A stretch of 5,353 nucleotides of DNA from Niveispirillum sp. Its GTDB lineage: Bacteria > Pseudomonadota > Alphaproteobacteria > Azospirillales > Azospirillaceae. The DNA lies in the NCBI GenBank assembly GCA_016463045.1, contig JAEMSB010000346.1:1-5353 (forward strand), given 5' to 3'. Each line of letters opens with the position of its first letter. The first letter of the stretch is position 1. A program made the translations under genes and the position numbers. The notes under the pieces are model-generated. The model was not told the DNA's origin, did not search any database, and was given only the letters and a program-made list of their open reading frames with translations. Positions 1 to 4,602 of the stretch are shown here, piece after piece.

Positions 1-104
1 CTATGGTTGAAGCGGCTGTTCAGCGCCGCCAGCGACGTGCTGCCCTGGGACAGGCGGCCCGACAGGGCGGCCAGGGCGGGGGGCGGGGTCTTGCTCTTGG
101 CCAT
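1..104 (-). CDS. parB: Probable ParB partition protein, N-terminal fragment cut by the window edge
   Basis: Only the first 34 codons are present; the reading frame is open at the left edge. The ATG at 104-102 is preceded by a strong ribosome binding site (GGGAGG on the minus strand, plus positions 113-118, spacer 8 nt) that lies inside the last codons of parA. The start is 4 bp after the parA stop, so the two genes are very likely co-transcribed and translationally coupled. The visible peptide begins MAKSKTPPPALAAL and is rich in Ala, Ser and Pro, like the disordered N-terminal tails of many ParB proteins. No ParB nuclease-like or helix-turn-helix domain is in view, so the identity rests on synteny: in rep-parA-parB clusters the gene directly after parA is normally the CTPase and parS-binding protein ParB. 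Another small partition partner is possible. Confidence 0.6.
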   Translation of the reverse strand, partial: MAKSKTPPPALAALSGRLSQGSTSLAALNSRFNH

Positions 105-108
105 GGGT

Positions 109-1092
109 TCAGCCTCCCGTTACCGTCGATGCCTGGGCCAGGGGCAGGGACGTGCCCGCCGCGATGGCAGCCGCCAGTTCGCGATATGTCGCCACACCGG
201 CGGCGTCGGGGTACAGCTCCACCGCCGGCTTGTAGTTCAGGTTGGCCTTGCCGAAGGCGCTGTTATCATCAATGGGGGCCAGAACGGGCACAGTTGCCCC
301 CAGGCTGGCGATCAGCAGGTCCAGGATCTGCTTGTCCACCGACTTCCGACGTCGGAACTGCGTCGGCAGGATGCCGGCCAGACGCAGGCCGGGATTCAGC
401 CGGCGCTGCACCTTGGCGATGGTATCCTGCATCAAGGCCAGCCCCATCGTGTCCATTGGCTCCGTCCGTACGGGCACGAACACCTCATCCGCCGCCGTCA
501 GGGTCATCAGGGTCATCATGCCCAGATTGGGCGGACCATCGATGATGATATGGTCAAAGCGCTGACGCAGCGGGGCCAGGCATTCACGCAGCAGCATCTC
601 CGTCCCCGGCTCCCGCACACCATCGGCCTTGGCCAGATCGATATGGGAGGGCAGGAGGGTGAAACTCCCGACCGGGATCAGGGCATCATCGACGGGTGCC
701 GCATCCAGCAGCACATGGGGCAGGGTGCGGCGTTCCCGATAAAGATCGACCAGCGGTACGCCCAGGCTTTCACTGGCGCTGGCCTGCGGATCGGCATCGA
801 CCAGCAGCACGCGGCGCCCCGATTGGGCCAGAGAGGCGGCGATATTGATCGCCGTGGTGGTCTTGCCCACCCCACCCTTCTGGTTGGTGAAGGCCAGAAT
901 GCGGGCCGGTAGCTGCTGGCTGGCGATGAAGGCGGCGATCTCCTTGGGGATCCGTTCGCCGCCGCTTTCCCATTTGCTGATCCGGGCATTGTCGATGCGC
1001 TTACCCAGCCGGTCGTTCAGCCAAAGCGCGAACTGTTCCTGCGTCAACCCGCCCAGCCGGTGGCGGAACACGCGCAATTCCTCGCCCGTCAT
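109..1092 (-). CDS. parA: ParA-family partition ATPase with N-terminal XRE-type HTH domain
   Basis: Partition ATPase that should drive segregation of this replicon together with ParB. Residue numbers follow the longest reading (335 aa from 1116). An N-terminal Cro/C1-like helix-turn-helix is seen at about 11-65 (LTQEQFALWLN, then ISKWESG). The ATPase follows, with deviant Walker A KGGVGKTT at 80-87, motif VLLVDADPQ at 103-111 and Walker B HIIIDGPP at 189-196. Length and the fused DNA-binding domain fit type Ia-like ParA, which in known systems represses its own promoter. Three in-frame ATGs exist at 1116, 1098 and 1092. I chose 1092 (327 aa) because GAGGGG lies 7 nt upstream of it. That site is only 1 nt from the 1098 ATG, and the 1116 ATG has no good site and lies inside a palindrome. 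It is downstream of the initiator gene and 4 bp before parB. Family is certain; the start is moderately certain. Confidence 0.93.
   Translation of the reverse strand: MTGEELRVFRHRLGGLTQEQFALWLNDRLGKRIDNARISKWESGGERIPKEIAAFIASQQLPARILAFTNQKGGVGKTTTAINIAASLAQSGRRVLLVDADPQASASESLGVPLVDLYRERRTLPHVLLDAAPVDDALIPVGSFTLLPSHIDLAKADGVREPGTEMLLRECLAPLRQRFDHIIIDGPPNLGMMTLMTLTAADEVFVPVRTEPMDTMGLALMQDTIAKVQRRLNPGLRLAGILPTQFRRRKSVDKQILDLLIASLGATVPVLAPIDDNSAFGKANLNYKPAVELYPDAAGVATYRELAAAIAAGTSLPLAQASTVTGG
113..118 (-). promoter_or_regulatory. Ribosome binding site of parB inside the parA 3' end
   Basis: GGGAGG on the minus strand is 8 nt from the parB ATG and overlaps the last parA codons. It fixes the parB start and suggests that ribosomes finishing parA re-initiate on parB. 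Confidence 0.6.
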
Positions 1093-1099
1093 GGCCATA

Positions 1100-1105
1100 C
1101 CCCTC
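1100..1105 (-). promoter_or_regulatory. Ribosome binding site that decides the parA start
   Basis: GAGGGG on the minus strand is 7 nt from the ATG at 1092-1090 and only 1 nt from the ATG at 1098-1096. This favours the shorter reading that starts MTGEELR. Confidence 0.5.
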
Positions 1106-1113
1106 GCAAATAC

Positions 1114-1130
1114 CATCCAGCCTATGGATG
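1114..1130. promoter_or_regulatory. Palindrome upstream of parA, candidate ParA operator
   Basis: Perfect inverted repeat CATCCA-GCCTA-TGGATG with 6-bp arms (1114-1119 and 1125-1130). It sits 22 bp upstream of the preferred parA start and covers the distal ATG at 1116. ParA carries an XRE-type HTH, and such proteins bind short dyads in their own promoter, so autorepression here is a reasonable inference. The arms are short, so chance occurrence is possible. Confidence 0.4.
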
Positions 1131-1153
1131 AATGTTTGTTACAAGCGGGTCAA
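1125..1153 (-). promoter_or_regulatory. Possible parA promoter
   Basis: On the minus strand TTGACC (plus 1148-1153) is a good -35 element. With a 17-nt spacer the -10 would be CATCCA (plus 1125-1130), a poor match that coincides with one arm of the palindrome. The -35 is convincing and the -10 is not. Confidence 0.25.
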
Positions 1154-1180
1154 CAGGATTTGTAAGTGGCCAGGGTTTTA

Positions 1181-1196
1181 CCGGACCTTTGCAACG
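1181..1196 (+). repeat. Isolated iteron between repA and parA
   Basis: CCGGACCTTTGCAACG differs from the most frequent iteron of the origin (CCGGACCTTTTCAACG) at one position. It lies about 1.25 kb from the main array, 10 bp past the repA stop codon, in the same orientation as the array. In Rep_3 plasmids outlying iterons can titrate Rep or support handcuffing. Its place ahead of parA also allows a role in parAB expression. The match is seen directly; the role is inferred. Confidence 0.8.
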
Positions 1197-1206
1197 GGTC
1201 TGTGGT

Positions 1207-2277
1207 TCAACACACCAGCTTCTCCTCCGCCACCACCGTATCGGCGATGGCCGGCACCCATTTCTTCAAGTTGGTGGGTGCGGTGGCGGCGGCGGGCAGG
1301 GTGACGCCTAGTTGTTTGGCGCGTTCGGCCCAGGCCTTGCGCGTGTTGAAATCGGCGGCTTCCAGCCAGCGCAGGGCGGCGATGACGCCACGCTGCCTGA
1401 AGCGCCTTGCCTCGGCGGCGGCGGCCATCTTTTCGGCGGCTTCACCCTGGCGCTGCACCTTGGGTTTGGCGGCCGTCTTCACGGCCTTTTCCAGTTCCCC
1501 CACATCCTTGCTGCGGACCCGGAAAACCAGACCGACCACGCGCCCGCCATTGCCGCCGCGTCCTTGCCTGATCTCGTCCATCTCCACGCTGAATTCGGCC
1601 AGCTCGTTGATTTCCTGAATGGCGGGATCCAGCGCCTTTTTGCGCAAATCCTTGAAATCCTTCAGCTTGTCACGGCAGCCCAGGACGTCGCGCACCTCGT
1701 CGATCTTGGCGCTCCAATAAGGCTCGGTCGCCTTGCGGTCGGCATAGCGCTTCAGGATCTCATAAAGGGTGAGGGCATATTTGCTGGTGAACTGATAGAT
1801 GACCGATAGGGACAGCGCCGAATAAAGCGCCGGCTCCACCAGACGCTGGGCCACCTCTTCGGGAAACTCAAAGGTCAGTTCGCCCGTCACTTCATTGATC
1901 GTGACACGGCCCAGAAGATGGTCCGACACCCAGGTCCGACCATCGGACCCCAGGACGTCATATTGCACCAGAACCTTTTGCAGCCGCGTCAGGCTCTCTT
2001 TCAGCCAGAAATTGGTGTCGCCATGCGAGGCAGCGTCGCGCGCCTCCGCCGCGAAGCGCCTGATATCGGACAGGTGGGTATTGTGTCGCGTCGTCTTGCC
2101 GATATTAGGGGCGGCGATGGCCAGAAGATGGTTGAACAGCTTGCGGTCGGACAGGCGCAGATCTTCATTGCCGGTCGCCCGCACCTCCACCAGGGCGGTG
2201 GCCTTGATTAAGGTCCCACTCAATTTCTTGCGGCGTGCCGTCTGGGTCGCCACAATGGATAGTGATGGTTCCGACAC
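1207..2277 (-). CDS. repA: Rep_3-family replication initiator protein (RepE/pi-like)
   Basis: Replication initiator of 356 aa that should bind the iterons upstream of its own gene and recruit the host replisome. It shows the two-winged-helix layout of the Rep_3 family. The first domain spans about residues 20-135. The second, at about 150-255, holds the signature helix SKYALTLYEILKRYAD (165-180), then IDEVRDVLG, KDFKDLRKKALDPAIQEIN (207-224) and a closing VVGLVFRV strand. A C-terminal tail of about 100 residues, rich in Ala, Lys and Arg, goes beyond the usual fold and ends EEKLVC. The start is GTG at 2277-2275. An in-frame TAA 30 nt upstream rules out a long extension, and the Shine-Dalgarno is weak (GGGGGCAGG with CAGG 4 nt from the GTG). 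It lies between the origin and parAB, all transcribed away from the origin. Inverted iteron sites at 2343-2368 suggest autorepression. The symbol is generic. Confidence 0.92.
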   Translation of the reverse strand: MSEPSLSIVATQTARRKKLSGTLIKATALVEVRATGNEDLRLSDRKLFNHLLAIAAPNIGKTTRHNTHLSDIRRFAAEARDAASHGDTNFWLKESLTRLQKVLVQYDVLGSDGRTWVSDHLLGRVTINEVTGELTFEFPEEVAQRLVEPALYSALSLSVIYQFTSKYALTLYEILKRYADRKATEPYWSAKIDEVRDVLGCRDKLKDFKDLRKKALDPAIQEINELAEFSVEMDEIRQGRGGNGGRVVGLVFRVRSKDVGELEKAVKTAAKPKVQRQGEAAEKMAAAAEARRFRQRGVIAALRWLEAADFNTRKAWAERAKQLGVTLPAAATAPTNLKKWVPAIADTVVAEEKLVC

Positions 2278-2342
2278 GAAACCTGCCCCCGTTTCCAGTG
2301 ACGGCAGTTAAGGCATAACCCGGACCAGATGAAAAGAATTGA

Positions 2343-2368
2343 GTCCGTTGAAAATGTCCGTTGAAAAG
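2343..2368 (-). promoter_or_regulatory. Inverted iteron-like sites in the repA leader, candidate Rep operator
   Basis: GTCCGTTGAAAA occurs twice in tandem (2343-2354 and 2356-2367). Read on the minus strand, 2346-2360 is CGGACATTTTCAACG, a full iteron core in the orientation opposite to the main array, followed by a half copy at 2359-2368. A further CCGGACC half site lies at 2320-2326 in plus orientation. The sites are 66-91 bp upstream of the repA GTG. In Rep_3 systems such as F RepE and pPS10 RepA, dimers bind an inverted-repeat operator made of iteron halves to repress rep. The same job is inferred here. Confidence 0.6.
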
Positions 2369-2382
2369 CCCCGCTTTCTTTA

Positions 2383-2406
2383 ATTCCTAGATTCCTAAAA
2401 TTCCTA
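2383..2406. repeat. Three AT-rich ATTCCTA heptamers, candidate DNA unwinding element
   Basis: ATTCCTA occurs at 2383-2389, 2391-2397 and 2400-2406, with steps of 8 and 9 bp, inside the most AT-rich stretch of the origin (about 2375-2430). Short AT-rich direct repeats flanking an iteron array are where iteron plasmids melt. The repA promoter may overlap this segment, but I see no clear -35/-10 pair. Confidence 0.5.
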
Positions 2407-2550
2407 GGGCTGGATCACAGTTGTTTTTCAACGGCTTGCGGGGTTTACCCGGACAAACGCAACGCTCCCCCGGACCTTCACAACGTTTCAAAGGGAGGTT
2501 CCCAACGCCCCCTGGAACCCAACCCGGACCTTTTCAACGCCACCCTTTGA

Positions 2551-2563
2551 TATCAGCGCTTTA
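2551..2563 (+). promoter_or_regulatory. Candidate IHF site in the first wide iteron gap
   Basis: TATCAGCGCTTTA matches WATCARNNNNTTR at every defined position. It lies in the 34-bp gap between the iterons at 2524 and 2574. IHF bending between or beside iterons is established for pSC101 and R6K; binding here is inferred. Confidence 0.5.
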
Positions 2564-2665
2564 TGCCCCGCTACCGGACTTTTCCTACGCTTATCCGGAC
2601 CTTTTCAACGGCTCCCCGCTTCCGGCTTTCACCGGACATTCCCAACGGGGATGCCGAAAGCGGCA

Positions 2666-2687
2666 CGAATCAAGGGCTTGTGATTCG
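2666..2687. repeat. Inverted repeat inside the iteron array
   Basis: CGAATCA (2666-2672) and TGATTCG (2681-2687) form perfect 7-bp arms around an 8-nt centre. A smaller dyad, TGCCG-AAAG-CGGCA, sits directly upstream at 2652-2665. Together they fill most of the iteron-free gap. Function unknown. Confidence 0.45.
2668..2680 (+). promoter_or_regulatory. Candidate IHF site in the second wide iteron gap
   Basis: AATCAAGGGCTTG matches WATCARNNNNTTR at every defined position. It lies in the 46-bp gap between the iterons at 2632 and 2694, the widest in the array. It is in the same orientation as the first candidate and sits inside an inverted repeat. Confidence 0.5.
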
Positions 2688-2941
2688 GATTCAGCGGACT
2701 TTTTCAACGGGTTCACCGGACTTCTTCAACGCCCCTTGTAAGCTCTGATGAGAGTTCACCGGACATCTCCAACGGGGGACAGCGGGGCAGACGCCTTCAC
2801 CCGGACCTTTTCAACGGGGGGAATCGGGAGCGGACAAGGGATCTCCCGCCTGGTGGACATTGGCCCTGGATGGGCTGGAACGGGCGCTACCGGGTCTGTG
2901 TCTTATCCCGACAGATCAATCGCTGCGGCGGTGAAGGTCCG

Positions 2942-2963
2942 CGTGGCCGGCAATCCGGCCATG
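2942..2963 (+). promoter_or_regulatory. Hairpin or dyad in the gabD leader (first)
   Basis: Arms TGGCCGG (2944-2950) and CCGGCCA (2955-2961) are perfect around the 4-nt loop CAAT. One G-U and one C-G pair extend the stem to 9 bp. No T-run follows, so it is not a classic terminator. It could be an operator dyad or an RNA stem. Confidence 0.35.
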
Positions 2964-2996
2964 AACTGCCTCTACTTGGCGGGACCGGAAACTTCG

Positions 2997-3020
2997 CCCA
3001 GCTTGGGTGATGAAGCTGGG
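2997..3020 (+). promoter_or_regulatory. Hairpin or dyad in the gabD leader (second)
   Basis: Arms CCCAGCTT (2997-3004) and AAGCTGGG (3013-3020) are perfect over 8 bp with an 8-nt loop, 61 bp upstream of the gabD start. The position suits a regulator site or leader structure for gabD. I do not recognise a known riboswitch. Confidence 0.35.
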
Positions 3021-3067
3021 GGACGGAACCGGAGCCGACCCGGCGCCTTGAAGAAACAAGAATACGC

Positions 3068-3073
3068 GAAGGG
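3068..3073 (+). promoter_or_regulatory. Ribosome binding site of gabD
   Basis: GAAGGG is 8 nt from the ATG at 3082 and supports that start over the in-frame ATG at 3091. Confidence 0.6.
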
Positions 3074-3081
3074 TACAGAAG

Positions 3082-4554
3082 ATGGATCAGATGCCGCGGC
3101 CCCTGGGGCTTTCCGATACCGGCCTGCTGCGCACCCAGGGTGTGATCGGCGGGGCCTGGGTGGGTGCCGATGCCGGCGGCCTGTTGGATGTGCGCAACCC
3201 GGCCACGGGTGCCTTGTTGGCGCAGGTGCCGATGATGGGTGCGGCAGAGACGGCCCGCGCCATCGACGCCGCCGCCGCCGCCCTGCCGTCCTGGCGCGCC
3301 AAGACGGCACAGGAACGGGCAAAGCTGCTGATGCGCTGGCACGATCTGATGCTGGACGCTGCCGATGATCTGGCCCTGTTGCTGACCCAGGAACAGGGCA
3401 AGTCCCTGGCCGAGGCCAAGGGGGAAATCACCTATGGCGCCAGCTTCATCAGCTGGTTCGCGGAAGAATCCCGCCGCGCCTATGGCGATGTCATCCCCAC
3501 GCACAAGCCCGGATCACGTCTGATCACCATCAAGCAGCCGGTGGGCGTGGTGGGCGCCATCACGCCCTGGAATTTCCCCAACGCCATGATCACGCGCAAG
3601 CTGGGTCCGGCGCTGGCGGCGGGTTGTACCGTGGTGCTGAAACCGGCGGAGGCAACGCCGCTGTCGGCCCTGGCGCTGGCCGTGCTGGCCGAACGGGCCG
3701 GCATTCCGGCGGGCGTGATTAACATTGTCACGGGCGATCCGGTGGCCATCGGCGGCGCGCTGACCGCGTCGCCTGTAGTGCGCAAGATCAGCTTCACCGG
3801 CTCCACCCGCGTGGGCCGCCTGCTGATGGCGCAGAGCGCGCCGACGGTAAAGCGCCTGTCCTTGGAACTGGGCGGCAACGCGCCTTTCATCGTGTTTGAC
3901 GATGCCGATCTGGGGCCGGCGGTGGCGGGGGCCATGGCGTCGAAATACCGTAACTCTGGCCAGACCTGCGTCTGCGCCAACCGCGTGTTTGTCGAGGATG
4001 GTATCCACGACGCCTTCGTCGCCAAGCTGGCGGAAGAGGTGGGCAAGCTGAAGGTCGGCAATGGTGTAGAGGCCGGCATCAATCAAGGCCCGCTGATCAA
4101 CCGGGCCGCGGTTGAGAAGGTGGAGGAACTGGTCGCCGACGCCCTGGAAAAGGGCGCGACCCTGGTCACGGGCGGCAAGCGCCATGATCTGGGCGGCTGC
4201 TTCTATGAGCCGACGATCCTGACCGGTGTCACCGGTGAGATGCGCATCGCGCATGAGGAAATCTTCGGCCCCGTCGCCGCCATTCAGCGCTTCCGGGGCG
4301 AGGAAGAGGTGCTGCGTCTGGCCAATGACACCGAGTTCGGACTTGCCGCCTATTTCTACAGCCGCGACCTGGGCCGCATCTGGCGCGTGGCCGAGGGGCT
4401 GGAGAGCGGCATGGTCGGCGTGAATGAGGGCCTGATCTCCACCGAGATCGCGCCCTTCGGCGGCGTCAAACAATCCGGCCTGGGCCGGGAGGGCAGCAGC
4501 CTGGGCCTGGATGAGTATCTGGAGGTCAAATACATCTCCATGGCCGTGGCCTGA
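3082..4554 (+). CDS. gabD: NAD(P)+-dependent succinate-semialdehyde dehydrogenase
   Basis: Cytosolic aldehyde dehydrogenase of 490 aa that oxidises succinate semialdehyde to succinate, the last step of the GABA shunt. It closely resembles E. coli GabD (482 aa) along its whole length. Visible motifs are TPWNFP (oxyanion Asn164), VVLKPAE (Lys187, cofactor contact), SFTGS at 237-241 (glycine motif), LELGGN with general base Glu262, GQTCVCANR with nucleophile Cys296, and EEIFGP with Glu393. GQTCVCANR and NAPFIVFDDADL are typical of the SSADH branch. A second cysteine, Cys298, lies two residues from the nucleophile; in human SSADH the equivalent pair forms a redox switch, which I do not assume here. 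The start is backed by GAAGGG 8 nt upstream. No partner such as gabT is adjacent; the gene stands alone, with origin sequence on one side and convergent cobA on the other. A related semialdehyde such as glutarate semialdehyde could be an alternative substrate. Confidence 0.93.
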   Translation: MDQMPRPLGLSDTGLLRTQGVIGGAWVGADAGGLLDVRNPATGALLAQVPMMGAAETARAIDAAAAALPSWRAKTAQERAKLLMRWHDLMLDAADDLALLLTQEQGKSLAEAKGEITYGASFISWFAEESRRAYGDVIPTHKPGSRLITIKQPVGVVGAITPWNFPNAMITRKLGPALAAGCTVVLKPAEATPLSALALAVLAERAGIPAGVINIVTGDPVAIGGALTASPVVRKISFTGSTRVGRLLMAQSAPTVKRLSLELGGNAPFIVFDDADLGPAVAGAMASKYRNSGQTCVCANRVFVEDGIHDAFVAKLAEEVGKLKVGNGVEAGINQGPLINRAAVEKVEELVADALEKGATLVTGGKRHDLGGCFYEPTILTGVTGEMRIAHEEIFGPVAAIQRFRGEEEVLRLANDTEFGLAAYFYSRDLGRIWRVAEGLESGMVGVNEGLISTEIAPFGGVKQSGLGREGSSLGLDEYLEVKYISMAVA

Positions 4555-4567
4555 GGGGCGCAGGGAT

Positions 4568-4602
4568 TTCCGCGGATTAGGCGTAAGCCGTAATCCGCGG
4601 AA
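4568..4602. terminator. Bidirectional hairpin between convergent gabD and cobA
   Basis: TTCCGCGGATTA (4568-4579) and TAATCCGCGGAA (4591-4602) form a perfect 12-bp stem. Inside it, GGC (4580-4582) pairs with GCC (4587-4589) around GTAA, a GNRA-type tetraloop on the plus strand, leaving one bulged G at 4590. The stem begins 13 nt after the gabD stop. It also includes the last seven codons and the stop of cobA. Neither side has a T-run, so it may terminate poorly alone or act mainly as a 3' end stabiliser. Confidence 0.65.

Larger units (their letters stand above)
2343..2816. other. Iteron-type origin of replication
   Basis: The region combines the parts expected of a Rep_3 origin: a Rep operator by the initiator gene, AT-rich repeats, a long array of direct iterons and candidate IHF sites. 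The only open frames across it are artefacts of the repeats. I found no convincing DnaA box; the best is a 7-of-9 match, TTATCCGGA at 2591-2599, that overlaps an iteron. Confidence 0.8.
2449..2816 (+). repeat. Iteron array: ten direct 16-bp repeats, consensus CCGGACnTTTnCAACG
   Basis: Full copies start at 2449, 2470, 2524, 2574, 2595, 2632, 2694, 2716, 2759 and 2801, all in one orientation. Those at 2524, 2595 and 2801 are identical (CCGGACCTTTTCAACG). The CGGAC block is invariant, the final CAACG nearly so (CTACG at 2574), and the middle five bases vary. Many steps are 21, 22, 42 or 43 bp, which puts neighbouring copies on the same helix face. Degenerate copies keeping mainly the CAACG half are seen at 2418-2433 and 2492-2507. 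Such arrays bind Rep monomers and set copy number in Rep_3 replicons. Confidence 0.92.
2817..3081. other. Iteron-to-gabD intergenic segment with no supported gene
   Basis: No open frame here resembles a protein on either strand; those that exist run into gabD in the wrong frame. The segment holds an inverted repeat CGGGAG/CTCCCG (2825-2830 and 2843-2848) and two stronger dyads closer to gabD, listed separately. It must also carry the gabD promoter, but I could not find a convincing -35/-10 pair. Confidence 0.5.

Noticed and set aside
7..912. Long plus-strand open frame opposite parA
   Set aside because: It is a GC-rich shadow of parA; the minus strand carries clear Walker motifs and the plus-strand peptide resembles nothing.
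1186..1200. Terminator after repA
   Set aside because: Only weak 4-bp pairings (GACC/GGTC) are available and no T-run follows; the notable element here is the iteron.
2511..2523. CCTGGAACCCAAC as another iteron copy
   Set aside because: It lacks the CGGAC block and has a shortened spacing to CAAC; it is probably chance similarity in a GC-rich spacer.
2591..2599. DnaA box TTATCCGGA, and a similar TTATCCCGA at 2903-2911
   Set aside because: Each matches TTATCCACA at only 7 of 9 positions, and the first is largely iteron sequence. Neither is good enough to call.
2421..2741. Open frame across the iteron array encoding a peptide with recurring PDLFNG/PDFFNG units
   Set aside because: The peptide repeat is the translation of the iteron itself (CCGGACCTTTTCAACGG). 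There is no ribosome binding site or protein-like composition, and the array explains it fully.
2748..3368. Plus-strand open frame running from the iterons into gabD
   Set aside because: It overlaps gabD in a different frame and has low-complexity Arg/Gly composition, with no motif or start signal.
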